A stretch of 64,000 bases of DNA, taken from Cryptomeria japonica. Lineage: Eukaryota > Streptophyta > Pinopsida > Cupressales > Cupressaceae. The first letter of the stretch is position 1; every line of letters starts with the position of its first letter. Below the pieces are notes generated by a model, which was given only the letters and a program-made list of their open reading frames with translations, was not told the DNA's origin and ran no database searches. Shown in pieces: positions 35,495-47,947 of this stretch. The translations under genes and the position numbers were made by a program. Where the stretch lies: contig NC_081414.1 in the NCBI RefSeq assembly GCF_030272615.1, forward strand, positions 311,035,164 to 311,099,163, written 5' to 3'.

Positions 35495-36982
35495 TGTTGG
35501 CATTTGATGAACCGGTATGATGATATGATGATAATGTATGTTGTCATTGATGTCAATAAGTAGAAGTGAACTGGTATGAAGATTGGAAGAAGTTGGTGAA
35601 CTGGTATGAAGAGATGCAGTGAACCGGTGTCTAGGTTTCACTAAGTGTGACTATCAATTTGTAGTCTTAGCTCTAGGGTTTCTGGTTTGGCAATCCAACT
35701 TGTGCGATGCAACTGGTGACATTCTGTGATGAGTTAGCTAAGAGATGAAGATGAGATCGAGATGCCACATCAACTTTGTGCACGTGAAGGATTTCCTTAA
35801 GGATCTTGCATGTGAAGATCGACTGCATTAAATGTCTTCCTCGGGAATGAACATTCTTCTTAGCAGTATGAGAAGAAAGCGTGATGAGTTACTGATTTCT
35901 ATGTGCGGTGAATAATGGACGATGCAGAATGACTTGTGATTTGTTTGAGATTGCTTCACTCTAGGGAAAGTGATCTGTTTGAGATTGCTTCACACTAGGG
36001 AAAGTGATCTGTTTGAGATTGCTTCACTCTAGGGAAAGTATTTGAACGGTCAGGATTTGACCACCTGTAATTGTAAACCTAAAAGCTAAGGGTTTATGGT
36101 TTATGCTACCGACCTAATTTTTGTCTATAAGGTCGATGATGTTTGTTATTGTAAGTTGTTGGCAAAATTTGTGTGTGTATCCGAGTGATGAGATACTTGC
36201 CAGCCCAGTGAGAGAAAACTACAGAGTGTGATTGCAGAGTAGAGGAACTGAAAAGGATTTGCCTTAGAATATAGTTTTTTTATCAGATTAGAGTTTTACT
36301 TGTTGTCTTCTAACCATTTCAATAGAAGGAAAATCCCTTTGTTGGGTAGCTTTAATAGGCTTATTGTAAATCCTCTAACCAAGTGACTCAAGTTCATTGA
36401 ATTCTTTAAATCCTCTAGCAAGGTAACCTTTAACAGGGTTTCAACCTTTAACAGGGTATATAGCCATCCCTTAACTGGGAGATCTTTAATAGGATCAGTT
36501 CCTAGCAGAACCTTATTGTAAAGTCTTTAACCGAACTAGGCTCCTAATAGAGCGAGCTTCAAAAGAGTTCAAATTAATCTTGTGGGTATTCATCCCCATT
36601 GTGGTTTTTCCCATTTGGGTTTCCACATGAAAAATCTGTGTGTCACGAGTTGTGCATTTTTCATGTGATGATTAAGTATTCTTTGTTTGAGTAATTATGC
36701 ATGCAGAGCTAATGGTTATGGTATTGCTGATATACCACATGCATATGTTTATGGGTGAAGGATTTATCAATTATTGAATGTATTTGAAGGGTTCAGATTT
36801 ACTGGTTTATGTTGTCTCAAGTCTTACTATGTTTAACCGGTATTGCCATGGTTAAGTTCAGTAATGAAGATAATCGGTAGTATTATTTTAACTTGATAAG
36901 TTGATAATAAGTTTTTGTATGTACTGATTCACTCACCCTTTCAGTACCAGTTAGGGTATCCATTGTTCATCATTATTCATTA
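35495..36982 (+). mobile_element. Copia LTR nested in the copia LTR
   Basis: Begins TGTTGGCATTTGATGAACCG, of the same family as the LTR at 48870. Both share text such as ctaaccattt/caat...aaatccctt, taaatcctctaac and cctttaacaggg. GGCTC flanks it at 35490-35494 and 36983-36987. The right end is less sure: it would end ATTCATTA rather than CA, with the usual terminal pyrimidine block (tcactcaccctttcagtacc) about 60 bp earlier. Confidence 0.6.
35942..36040 (+). repeat. Three tandem copies of a 34-bp unit in the copia LTR
   Basis: tttgagattgcttcac(t/a)c followed by tagggaaagtgatctg is repeated three times head to tail, the last running into agtatttg. A young local duplication, nearly identical between copies. 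Confidence 0.8.
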
Positions 36983-38403
36983 GGCTCACTACTCGAAGAG
37001 CTCAATACTTGAATATAAAAAGGCTCACTGCTGGATAATAGAGTATACAAGATTTGAACTATTAGAGTTGCAGCTCACATATGCATGGGTTACAGTTCCT
37101 TTCAAGTGCACAAGTTGTCTTATACATCCAATGTACATATACCATATAATATTTACATCCACATAATTTTCACTTATACATAATGTACACAAATAGTTGT
37201 TTTTCAACAACCATGCTTCTAACATGCAACACAGATGCCTATATGTATCCACATCAATTGTTCTAACAAGCCAACCCAATTGGAAAGGGGTGAGACCGAA
37301 CTATCCACATGCTACAACAAACAAAAATATCTTCATGCAGTGTCAGCTTCCAGCTTGATTCATAAAATTCCATGTAGAACATGCTTTTAACATAGCTAGA
37401 TAGGACCAAAATCAAAGAAAAGTTGAAGAATCTGCTCTCATCGCATCCAAATGGGACTGGACCCAAAACACCTTTTGGTAAGAGTAAATATCTAACCTCA
37501 AAGTTGCATGAAGTAAATACATACATACATTGCAAAACATCATATACTTGAAGAAAAATTCCAAACTGAATCAAATACATACATGCCAGACCAAATCACA
37601 TCCATGACATTAATGGCAACAAGCCAACAATCTCCCCCTTTGTCATTGATGGAAATAAAAGATAATATATTATAAGTTTGCTTTAGGAAAAATAATGGAA
37701 ATAACAACTATCTGAGAGTTTGCATAAAATAGGAATAAAGATACTGCTAACACTTAACGCTACTCCCCCTTGACAACAATGACAAAGGGCCAAAAGGTTA
37801 GAAATTGTGCATAAATAAAAAACTGAAACTCCCCCTAAGGGAGACAATTGTTGTCATCCGAAGAACTGCTTAAGATTTTTAACGTGTGCAATCCAAGAGT
37901 CCTTGTGCTTATCCCAATGAGAGATGGCCTTTGACAAGAACTCAATGTGTACCTGCATGGATGCATGCATTTTCTATGCCTCTTGAATGGAGCCAAGTAT
38001 AGAATATGTGAATTGAGTGGCTTGGGAGAGGGCTTGGTTCATGATGGAAATTCTTTCATTGCCCAAATCTTGCAAGTTACCCAAGGGAAGAATAATATTA
38101 TCCCTCTGCTACTGCAACTCAATTTTGGATCTATTGAAACTAGATAAGTCTTTATATAGTTTGTAGTTTGCATAAGCTTGTCATATATTATCCTCAATGA
38201 TGTTCATTTCAGCCTTGATTCTCTTTGTAGCATTTGGCCATTGAAGGCTGTATGAGAAGAGTATGTCACCATTTTCCAAATAGGAGTGGCCTTGATAAAT
38301 AAATTGTATGAGCCGATGATGTGTAAACTCATAGTTAACCTTGAATTCAACATGCTAGACCGAATCACATCCATGACATTAATGACAATAGGGAAACATG
38401 GGT

Positions 38404-38784
38404 TTGGTTGAGTCATGGATACTCTTTGGCTTGGGTTATCGGGTTTTGGGTTGGGTGGTTAGTGTTATATCCATGTTGTAGGTTGGGGAAGCTGAGGCTT
38501 CCCATTTTGTAATGGGGGTTTTGTTTATGTGGAATATAATTATTATTTTATATAAATGTTTTGTTGATAGTGTATGTATTTATTTGGTTCGGGGCTATGA
38601 TGATTCATAGCAAGCTATTGGGGTTTCATACTTACTTTATGGGTGTCAATAGTTGGATGGTTAGTATGAATTATGTGGTAAGGGTGTTATGGGTTGACAA
38701 AGTAATGTAAATTTGGAATAACTGACTCTTCTTTGTACTTGCTATTTCAATATCAATAAAATACATATTATCGATCAAAAAACA
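38404..38784 (+). mobile_element. LINE 3' UTR and A-rich tail
   Basis: Resumes after the copia duplication with ttggttgagtcatgg and runs to ctatttcaatatcaataaaa and gatcaaaaaac, followed at once by the right 15-bp duplication. The ending, with an internal AATAAAA and a short A-run, is typical of plant L1-type LINEs. Confidence 0.65.
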
Positions 38785-38819
38785 AATAAAATCTACTCTG
38801 TCAAATACATATTAATAAT

Positions 38820-38879
38820 ATATATATAATTTATTTTATTTTCATAGGTAAATAGTAGCTAAGGGGCTACACCCGTTTG
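38820..38879 (-). mobile_element. Possible 3' end of a second, minus-strand LINE
   Basis: Read on the minus strand, joined across the LARD insertion, the text is tttcaatacaaacgggtgta then gccccttagctactatttac and an A-rich tail (aaaataaaataaa). This resembles a plant LINE 3' end lying tail to tail with the plus-strand LINE. Its body would continue to the right of 50745; no LINE domain is recognised there. Confidence 0.3.
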
Positions 38880-40415
38880 TGTAGACGTATAAATCTGACC
38901 ACTTTCTTAAATAAATATTTAATATTTATTTTAACCACATCCCTCCTATTAATTAAATATTATTTAATTAATTTCTTCATTTTCATCTATTTGATTAAAT
39001 AAAGTACTCAATTTATTTAATTAAATTCACATAAACCTTTTCTAGCCTTTAATTAAATAAATCACTTTATTTAATTAGTTCTCCTTTCTCCCTTTTTAAT
39101 TAAATTTACATTTAATTAAATTGATCCTTTCAAATAAATAAATCTAATTTATTTATTAAATCCCCCCACTTGTATTTATGCAAGTTGCATATATTTTTGT
39201 TGAAATAAAATATTTTATTTTAATTAAAATTGTTTTCCCTCATCCACTTGCATTTTCCTACATCTCCCACTTGCCTTCTAATTTTCCTTCTAGAAACCTC
39301 CTAATCCCATCCTAATCATGTCTAGTCCCTCTAATCATATCATTTCCCTAAGTTTGAGGAGGTCACTTCTCAAATTTGGAAGAAAGTCTTCTAAATGCAT
39401 TAAAGGCTTTATTTCTTCAACAAGCTAACTTGTTGAATTCCCCAAATTTGGAAGGACTCTTACAAATTTGTCCCCCAAAGTCTTCCAAACAATTAATGGT
39501 TAATTCAACCTTCCCACATGGTTAGATACTTTCTCTCTAACTTAACCCTCAGCTAACCCAAGGGTCTCATCAAGCACTCATGGCTTTAACCCTAGTTGTC
39601 CTATTAACCCTTGCATGAGAGTTTATCCCTTGGGTAAAGGCTTTATCGATTGGTTATCCACTAACCTAACCTTTACCTTACCTCCTAGGGTAACCCTCAT
39701 GTCTCCTCAGGAATTTAATGCCTCTTGCATCTCCTCTCAAGCCCTATCAAGGTGACATTTGTCAACTAGGGATTGGATTGAATCCCTCATATGGATTGAT
39801 AACTTTCAATCCTAGCTCTTGTTGATATTAATCAATCTCAACCATCCATTGCCCTATTTTTCCTATAAATAGAGCCCATTCCTTCTTCAAATATCAAGTC
39901 TTTTGTGCATCTAATTTATAGTCTCATTTCATCAAGCATTGTTAGCCTCTCTTTGATAATAGCATTTTAGATCATTTAGTATCATCATAGCTTAAATTTA
40001 TCATGTCTTGCATATCATGTTAGTAATATCATGTTAGCTTCATTTCCATGCTAGCTTAATATCATTTTAACATCATTTTCATGTAAGTTTAGTTTCATAT
40101 CAATATCTTGCACCATACCATCTTCTAGTTTCATATCAAAGTCATTTACTAGGATCATAGTTGCATCCATTTTGATCCTAAAATCCTCTAAATCTCATTC
40201 TCTAGGTTGTCATCCAAGAGATCAAGTGCTTTTCCAAGTGAGGGCCACCTTGAATCTTGAGGATCTTTAGAGATAGAGAAGCATGCAATGATTTTAAAGA
40301 GTTTAGATTCATTTAACTTTGTTTTGTTTAGATTTCTAACCTCTAATGCAATGTTTCATGTGTGTGTTTGAATTATTTTCTTTCTTGCAGGTTGATACCA
40401 CATTCCAAGCATACA
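38880..40415 (+). repeat. 5' LTR of the LARD-like element
   Basis: 1,536 bp. A/T-rich attaattaaat runs at 38930-39210, a C/T-rich middle, TATAAATAG at 39864-39872, and a run of tcatatca/tcatgtta words before the end. Confidence 0.9.
39864..39872 (+). promoter_or_regulatory. TATA box of the LARD-like LTR
   Basis: TATAAATAG, conserved at 50192-50200 in the right LTR, within ctataaatagagcccattcc. Confidence 0.55.
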
Positions 40416-40420
40416 TCAAT

Positions 40421-40438
40421 TGGCGCCCACCATGGGCC
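40421..40438 (+). other. Primer binding site of the LARD-like element
   Basis: TGGCGCCCACCATGGGCC starts five bases after the LTR. TGGCGCC openings are typical of Tat/Athila-clade primer sites, so the moving partner was probably of that clade; I do not name the tRNA. Confidence 0.6.
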
Positions 40439-40489
40439 ACGTCCCCAAAAAAAAATTATTTTGTGTGCAGGTAGATGACAACAATCGCG

Positions 40490-40745
40490 CTAAAATATCA
40501 GAATAGCACATGTGGGACTTCTTTTGGCACATCTATTCTGAACTTTAGTGCTTGCATTGCACACTTTAATGCTTAGAAACCATACCTTAGTGCATTTGAA
40601 ACCCTTTCTAGCACATACTCCTCTTTGCTTTTTGAACGCATAGGAGCCCTAGATTAGTGCATCTAGGCCTTAGAGTAGCGCGTAGGTACTATATTTTAGC
40701 GCATATGCACCAAATATTAGCACATAGCTTTGATAGAAGTAAAAA
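40490..40745. repeat. Array of (t)tagcgcat / tagcacat motifs in the LARD leader
   Basis: Just after the primer site, variants of ttagcgcat, tagcacat and tagtgcat recur about ten times at intervals of roughly 20-35 bp (for example tagcgcgtag at 40675, ttagcgcatatgcacc at 40697, ttagcacatag at 40718). The same motif array occurs in the unrelated solo LTR at 56790-56990. Confidence 0.6.
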
Positions 40746-40749
40746 TTTG

Positions 40750-43700
40750 TAACAGAGATAAAAAAATTAGGCTTGTGGAAGGACAATATATATGGAATAT
40801 AATATTTAAGTATAAGTGAATATTCCATATACATTGTCAAGATGTTTGAGAGGATTTTCAGACCTCTAGGAGTTATAATGCAAAATCTAGTTTTTAGAAG
40901 ATCCTCCAAATTTCAAACTTAGTCAAATTTCAGGGCATTTCAGGATCAGGAGTGAAAAAATTGTAACCAAGATTTGAAATTAGGATTGTGTAAGCCCACC
41001 AAAGGTTTTGATTTTTCACTAACTTCTTTCCTTGGAGGTTTTAATAGTTTCTTGCAGGTTATAGGAGTTAGAATTAGGATTTGTGATTTCTTTCTAGCTT
41101 TTTAAAGTTGGATAAAAAGAACTCATTTTTCCTTTGGATTAGAAAGAACCTCATCTTTCTTTTGGGCTTAGAATCAACTACATTTTCCTTTGGGCTTAAA
41201 AAGAATCTCATTGCAAGGTAAAAAGAACAACAAATCAAACACTTTGCTTTTTTGCAAGATTAGGGGAAAACACTTCATTTTGGGCTCTAAAAAGAACAAC
41301 AAATTTTCAATTTTCTCGCAAAAGGTAAAAAAAAAAATCCACATTTTCTTGCAAGATTAAAAAGAACAATCAACTTGTCAATTTCTTACAAAGCGATTTA
41401 CTTTCAAGCAACGTGCTTTCATTTCATTGACCAGGATTTCCATTCCTAGTTAGAAAACAAATTGCTATGTGGAACTAAAATAAACACCATGCTTGTTGGA
41501 GCAACATCTCGAAATAGAGGATAGATCATCTTTTATTTCAAGGTTAAAAATAACACTTATATTCTGTGTCTCGAAAGTGGTAGGTATATGCTCTCTCCTT
41601 AATTGGGTGACCAAAAAAACCAAACCACTCTTTTATGCTTTCTTTTACTTTCAAGTAATTAGATCCATTAGAGGGTCTGCCTTCCCGAAGCCTCAAAGGC
41701 TAGTGTGAAGGGTACGACCCAAGTGGGCAATGACTTTATTGCCAAGTTTACCAACCCACTATAATCAAATGTGGAGGCTAATGAAAATCCCTCCAACGGA
41801 AGTGTGTATTTGATAGCCTTCCCCTAGTATCCTTGTGATGCGAAAAGTTTTTATTCTAAAGGTTGGGAAGCCTCTTAATTGAGTTTATCATTTTGTCACG
41901 CTGAACAAAATCCTTACTACAAACCTTAGCATTAGAATCTTTAAACCGAGTTAGTTTCCATCCATTGACAATATCATACTACAAGTATGGGGAAGAATCC
42001 ACCCCCAAGATTACTCACCATATATCTCCCAAGATAACTACCTAATTGTGAAGCAATTCACTTTGGGTTAATTTCTGGAAAAAGGCAAAAAAATGGGTGC
42101 CCCCTAGGGGGTGACAAGGTTGTTTGAGTTGATGGAGTATCAAGACTAGTGGACTATGATGTTGTCAATGACCTTTGAATAAAGAGTCTATTTGATGTGT
42201 ATTTATTATAATCCAAACTGGTGAAAACATTGGGTATTTGAACACATCCTCAAAAGAACATACACTAAATTTTTAGCATTAGGATGACCATTTTCTTCAT
42301 GTGTGCTATGTATTCTTGTCAAAAATGATCAAACATCTTGCAAAGTATCAATCAACAAATAAAAACATAAAAAATCAATTCAAACAAAGGAATCATAAAG
42401 TGGAAAAGATTTTCAAATACAAGATTTTCAAATCCAACAAAGCACCCTTTGAGGAGGTTATCAACATTTCAACTATCTTTAGGAAATACTTTCATCCAAT
42501 AAGATTAGGGGAGTATCAAACCAAGTGAACAAGAGTTTATCATCCAACTATCTGAACAATAATACCTAGCTAGGTATTCAAGTTAGTCAAATCAAGTTTC
42601 CATATCGGGAGACATTATCCATATCATTTGACATGCTTTTTCATAGGGGCCTATCAAACAAATACTCTATTCGACTTAGTATGCTTGATTATCTAAAACA
42701 AAGTATCCATCAAGTTAACAACATCAACTCATCCAAACTAAAACTTTGATCACTTGTGTGACCATCTCTTGTTTCTTGAAAAAGAAGAAGCTTATTCAAA
42801 GGAAGTGAGTCTTAGCCTAAATCAAGATCAAGACATCATGTATCTCCAATCTAATCCCATTTTTTATCAAGATCCCACCTATCAAGAATCTTATGATGAT
42901 CCCCTAAGATTTTGGTATTCCATCCACAATGATCCCCTTTTATCTCAAGAGCAAAGTCCCATTCAACATCCACCTCCTAAGAAAGAGCATGATATCCCTT
43001 CCATCTCCTTCACTAATCTAATTCAAAATCAAGAGAAAAGCACAAAATCAAATGATCCTACTACAATTCAAGATCAAGATCAATGAAACTCTTCATCCTC
43101 CAAATCCATTTTAGGTCCTTTCATTCCAAAGTCAAACTCTTCATCCTCCAAATCCATTTTAGGTCCTTTCATTCCAAAGTCAATCTCTCCATCCCTTCCA
43201 TCCATCTTGGGTCCTTACCTCTCTCCATCCACCAATCTATCACCTCAAAGGATCTATAAGAAAGATCAACAAAGGCACACATCTTTGAGCTTCTTTCAAC
43301 CATCTATCTAAACATCTTTCCAAAACTATTCTTCCATCATTTCATTTATCTATTTTGGTTCCTTATGTTCCAAAATTCAATTTTCCTCCATCTCTTCATC
43401 ACTTCTTGAGTTGTCTACCAACACTCATCTTGAATCCATTTCCATCTATCCTCGCATAAATCTTCAAACATTTTATCTATTATCCAACACCTCTTATCTA
43501 TCCTTCCATCCCTTTCACTCAATCCTTTGCTTAAATCTTTCATCTATGAAATAGGCATTTGTGTCATTTTGTCACATGCTTGCCCATGCTTGAATCTCAT
43601 GTCCAATCCTTTTCCTAGATATCTATTCATGAAACTCTTTAGAATCCGAGGTTGTTCCTCTTTAATATTTTATTTTAGTTGGGATACACACTCAATCCAG

Positions 43701-44450
43701 AAAAGAACCACTTATCGTATCTTGGTACCGACATCTTTAGATTACTATATGTCATACACTTAATCAATTGCTCTAAATCGTTGTGATATCTTAGTTGAAG
43801 ACATGGCTAGTGAAAAATCTAGAGTCTTTCTTCAGTGCCACTATAATTATCAAACCCACGTAAGTTTCATCACTTACAAGCCAATGCAAGCAAAAAAAGA
43901 AGAAGAGAAAAAGGCAATATCAAAAGCTCAAAAGAACGAGCAATAAAAGAAATATCAAAAAAAGAAAAAAATGCAATGAAATGCAATATCAAAATGCTTG
44001 ACTATGGGAACATGCAAGTAACTCCATCGGCGATATGGATGCCTGGTTGGGAATGGAGCAATATTTGTGAGATTACAACGATAACCTCATCGGGGCTATG
44101 GATGCTCACTAGCAGCGAGGCTCTATCCAGGATGCTTTTGAAGTTAGGGTAACTCATGTAGCTAGCCATGCTGGATTATGAAGATTACAATGATCATATG
44201 AGTCAGAATGAACCCACTTGCACAGACATGGGTAATCAAAGACTAAATACCTTGATCCAGTTTGGGATTCTTCTTCCCTTTTGAGTATGCTTCCTAGTCA
44301 CTAGATATGTTCAGTTGAATTTTTCTGGAGGTTCTAAGTGTGGGTTTGGTCTCTATCTTTGATTAGTTCAGGAACACTTATTTGGGTGGTGCTAAAAACT
44401 GTGACAATATTACATATCACCTCTTTGCAAATGGAAATCTCTATGCTTGG
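40750..44450. other. LARD interior, left half, non-coding
   Basis: No domain recognised. Contains aaaaagaaca-rich text (41100-41400), a 110-codon low-complexity open stretch (42754-43086, Ser/Gln/Asp-rich) that I do not call a gene, and a 49-bp tandem duplication at about 43089-43187 (tcatcctccaaatccatttt, twice). Confidence 0.5.
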
Positions 44451-44474
44451 GGGAAAGTTCATATACTCTATTCT

Positions 44475-44800
44475 TCCTATCCATATCTCCCATTATCCTT
44501 CTTTCAATATCCATTACCCTATCTAAATTTGTCATTATCTACGATCTTGCTTCACTTTATCCATACCATATATCCTATCTATTCATTGCTTCTATCATCC
44601 AGTGCTATCTATGATCTTGCTTCACTTTATCCATACCATCTATCCTATCTATTCATTGCTTCCATCATCTAGTTCTATCTACGATCTTGCTTCACCTTAT
44701 CCATACCCTCTTATCCATACCATCTATCCTAAGTATTCATTTCTTCCATCATCTATCATTATCTATGATCTTGTTTCTCCTATCCATATCCTATCTCAAT
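44475..44800 (+). repeat. 70-bp tandem repeat in the LARD interior
   Basis: gatcttgcttcac(t/c)ttatcc recurs at 44543, 44613 and 44683 (exact 70-bp period), with a looser copy at 44767. Each unit also contains ctatcctatctattcattg. Confidence 0.8.
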
Positions 44801-45069
44801 CCATATCCACTTTTCCATCCTTGATCTTGATCAAAACTAAGGACAAAAACATTATTTCAAAAAGCTCATAAGATACCTTCATCTTTCTCCTATCCATTTC
44901 CACCTCAACAATTCATTCATCCAATCCTTGTCTTGCTATACATTGGGGCAACCCAATACATCTTTCTTCTAATCCAAAAAGCTCAAAAAATCAGAAATGT
45001 CTTAAAAAAACTAAAACTAAAAAAAATCAAGAAGAAAATTGAAAATCAAAGCATGAACGCATGACCCAT

Positions 45070-45515
45070 CCATCAAATCAGCAACAGGAACCATATTGAA
45101 ACCAAGCTTCATATCGAGACTCAATCAATCAGTCCCATATCACAAACCAAAACAAGACCCATATCGAAACCAAGCATCATATCGAGAATCAATCAATAAC
45201 ATCATATTAGGAGTCATATCGAAAATCAAGTACCATTCAATCAACCTGAGATCCATATCGAAGTTCAGTATCATATCACAATCAATGAACCATAACAAAA
45301 TTAGATTTCATATCAATCACACAAGTATCATATCGAAATCCAAAAACATATCAAAGTTAAGCATCATAACACAATCAAGACCCATATCAAATCAAGACTC
45401 ATATTGAATCAAGACCCATATCGACCTATTGACCCATATCAACAATCAAGACCCATATCGACCTTTGAAACATATCGACACTTGACCCATATCGACAATT
45501 AGTATTCATACCAAC
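45070..45515 (+). repeat. catatcga-word array in the LARD interior
   Basis: About 20 copies of (c)catatcga(a/c) or catatca at roughly 15-40 bp spacing, with aagacccatatcgacc-like stretches near the end. The same word reappears at 47690-47880. Confidence 0.65.
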
Positions 45516-46949
45516 GCGACCTCAGTGGATGTGTGGGGCATGTATGCGCTATACCCACATTAGTCTTCCTCACTTCTTCAATATTTTTTTTAATAAAAAC
45601 TCTCGAAGTTTACAATCAAACTGATCACATGTCTTGTTATTCAATTCATCACTCAAATTTTTCAATATCAATGTCTTATATAGGGATAGGTACACTCGAA
45701 ATCAGACAGATCAGTCTTATATGGGGTACTCACTCTTTGAAACCACACATTCCTATCAATCATCGAGTCTTGATAATCAACATGTCTTATATGGGGTACT
45801 CACTCTTTGAAACTAGACATTCTTATCAATTATCGAACAAATCAAAACAATGACATAGATCAGTATGACCAGTGGATTTTGTTTTGGTTAGTCTTATCTT
45901 TATCAATTGATGGTAGGACATGTTTCATTTCTCAAAAAGCCGAAAAGGAAAAAAAATCGAAAACAAATCAAAATATGCAATAAAAAACAAGTGATGAAAA
46001 CCTGGAAACAAGCACTATTTGTGATAAAGAGGCTCCTTCATTTATTTGTACATATCATATCCACCCATCTGAGCCATTACCATAAATTCACAATTCCACT
46101 CATTCTTATCAATCCTAGACATACTTAGCATAGTCGCTGTCCTTGATTATCTGAAGAGTTATCTATATCATATCCCACAATGGCTTGGTGATTAGTGTAA
46201 ATATCCATATTGAGTAGTATCTAGAGTAGGGGCAAGTTTGTGACCTCTCTAGGGGCATCTCGCCTTTGGGTTTCAACATCAGATCAAACACGCATCGAGA
46301 GAACACAAGGATCATAACAATAAACAAAGCGCATATCAATGTATGAGCACAAACACAAAAGTGAACACAACAAGGCTCTTTGAACTGATCATACTTGTAA
46401 GATGTTTTATGTGACAAGGATACATTCCAAATGGCATGCATGTTAACTTGTGGTTTTGATAATTTGCTTATCATATCTCTTGAGCAACTCAAGGATGTCT
46501 CATGACTAGAGAAGCAAGGAAGGAATGTGATGTTTTCTTTATCTGTTGTTTGGGAGGGAAGTCTTCTACTATACAAATTTATCCTATGATGTGATTAGGC
46601 AATATAGCACTAAAGACATTTCAGATTTGTATGGGACAAAGGCTAACTCTTATCTATTACAAAAGCAACACTCAGATCATCTTGGTTCAATTATACCATG
46701 ATGCTTGTATCAACTTTCAACAAATCAAGGCTTGATGATGGAAACAAAGGAATCACTGGCACTTTGATCAAAACAGATGGCAACATTGAGAACGAGAATG
46801 CATATTAAGCTTTGCATTAGTTTCATTATCATTATCATTTTAATCTGCATTTAGTTGCACATCATCATCATCATCTAGTCACATTTATCATTGCATCCAT
46901 CACATGCATATTTCTTCACTTTCATATATTTATCATTCATCTAACTCTC

Positions 46950-47570
46950 ATCTATCGTGTCTTATATAGGATGTATCTTTATTGAAACTAGATGTTTTGA
47001 TCAAGTCTTATACAGGATATATTGTTCCTAAAACCAGACACTTTGATCATCTTTGTCTTATACATGAGGTGTCATTCCTGAAACCAAACTTGATCTCAAT
47101 CTTATCAATTCTATCAATTCTATCAATCCAATATATGTGATCAATTCTATCAGACCATTTCATCTGATCCATTCTATCATGTCTTATATAAGATGTATCT
47201 TTCCTGAAACCAAACGTTTTGATTAGGTCTTATACAGGATATATCATTCTTGAAACCAGACGCTTTGATCATCTTTATCTTATATAGGAGGTATCATTCC
47301 TAAAACCAGACTTGATCTCAATCTTATCAATTCTATCAATCCAATCAATCTGATCAATTCTATCAAACCATTTCATCTGATCCATTCTATCATGTCTTAT
47401 ACAAGATGTATCTTTCCTAAAACCAAACATTTTGATCAGGTCTTATACAGGATATATCGTTCCTGAAACTAGACGCTTTGATCATCTTTGTCTTATACAA
47501 GAGGTGTCATTCCTGAAATCAGACTTGACCTCAATCTTATCAATTTGATAAATATGATCAATCCAATCAA
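46950..47570 (+). repeat. Higher-order repeat before the LARD polypurine tract
   Basis: Three large units begin at gtcttata 46959, 47181 and 47394 (213-222 bp apart). Each holds three sub-repeats of about 55-60 bp of the form gtcttata(c/t)a(g)gat followed by cctgaaaccagac and ttgatca. Simpler relatives (gtcttatatggggtactcac) lie at 45670-45840. Confidence 0.75.
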
Positions 47571-47933
47571 ACCCATGCATGTCATCAATCTATTCACTAT
47601 TCTATCTTTCATATAAAATTCTTCTTCTTTCAAGATATCATTCATGCCCTTAAGGCACGAACCATCTCTTTAGGGGGCATCATCATAGAAGTTTCATATC
47701 AACATCGGTTCCATATCGACATCTCATAACAAATAAGTTTTTCATATTTGGGGCATTGACATTATCATATCAATTTCATATCGACACCAATTCCATATCG
47801 AATTTTCATAACAAATCAATTTTTCATATCTGGGGCATCATATCAAAAAAATTGGCAACGACGTCATATCAAGAAATTTTGACGATAAATTGAGCATTTT
47901 TCTTTCAATCAACATATGCACACACATCACTTC

Positions 47934-47947
47934 AAAGAGGGGCAAAA
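47934..47947 (+). other. Polypurine tract of the LARD-like element
   Basis: AAAGAGGGGCAAAA lies directly before the right LTR (TGTAGACG). It is nearly the same as that of the Athila-like element (GAGGGGCAAAA). Confidence 0.75.

Larger units (their letters stand above)
35242..38398 (-). mobile_element. Ty1/copia remnant inserted in the LINE
   Basis: The left LTR spans 35242-37629 including a nested copia LTR, net about 0.9 kb, from TGTTGAAGATCC to AAGCCAACA. It is followed by ATCTCCCCCTTTGTCATTGA, the reverse of the classic copia polypurine tract (ACAAAGGGGGAGAT before TGTTGG). About 0.7 kb of interior follows, without coding. At the right only the last 48 bp of the other LTR remain (38351-38398), aligned base for base with 37582-37629. 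Flanks are CGGGT (35237-35241) and TGGGT (38399-38403), one transition apart. Most of the interior and nearly all of one LTR are deleted. Confidence 0.75.
1723..38784 (+). mobile_element. 5'-truncated L1-type LINE, split by later insertions
   Basis: The LINE survives as three pieces: 1723-2182 (end of the ORF2 RNase H), 34310-35241 (rest of the RNase H tail and 3' region) and 38404-38784 (3' UTR with A-rich tail, ending tcgatcaaaaaac). Their sum is about 1.77 kb. Removing the Athila-like element and one copy of its GTGGG duplication rejoins the RNase H reading frame, giving SKWALSFNYEEEVW. Removing the copia remnant rejoins the 3' region. The outer flanks carry a 15-bp duplication. No reverse transcriptase or endonuclease is present, as expected for a heavily 5'-truncated copy. 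Confidence 0.75.

Noticed and set aside
36983-37026. Alternative GGCTC at 37022-37026 as the right edge of the nested copia LTR
   Set aside because: The text between the two GGCTC sites (actactcgaagagctc) reads more like the host LTR than the copia end; the first site was kept with reduced confidence.
42754-43086. 110-codon open frame in the LARD interior
   Set aside because: Ser/Gln/Asp/Pro-rich, next to a 49-bp tandem duplication and inside non-coding satellite-like DNA; no domain or codon signal.
40490-47880. CRISPR-like array (regularly spaced short repeats)
   Set aside because: Repeats are degenerate, spacers are themselves repetitive, and the context is a plant LTR element with no cas-like genes.
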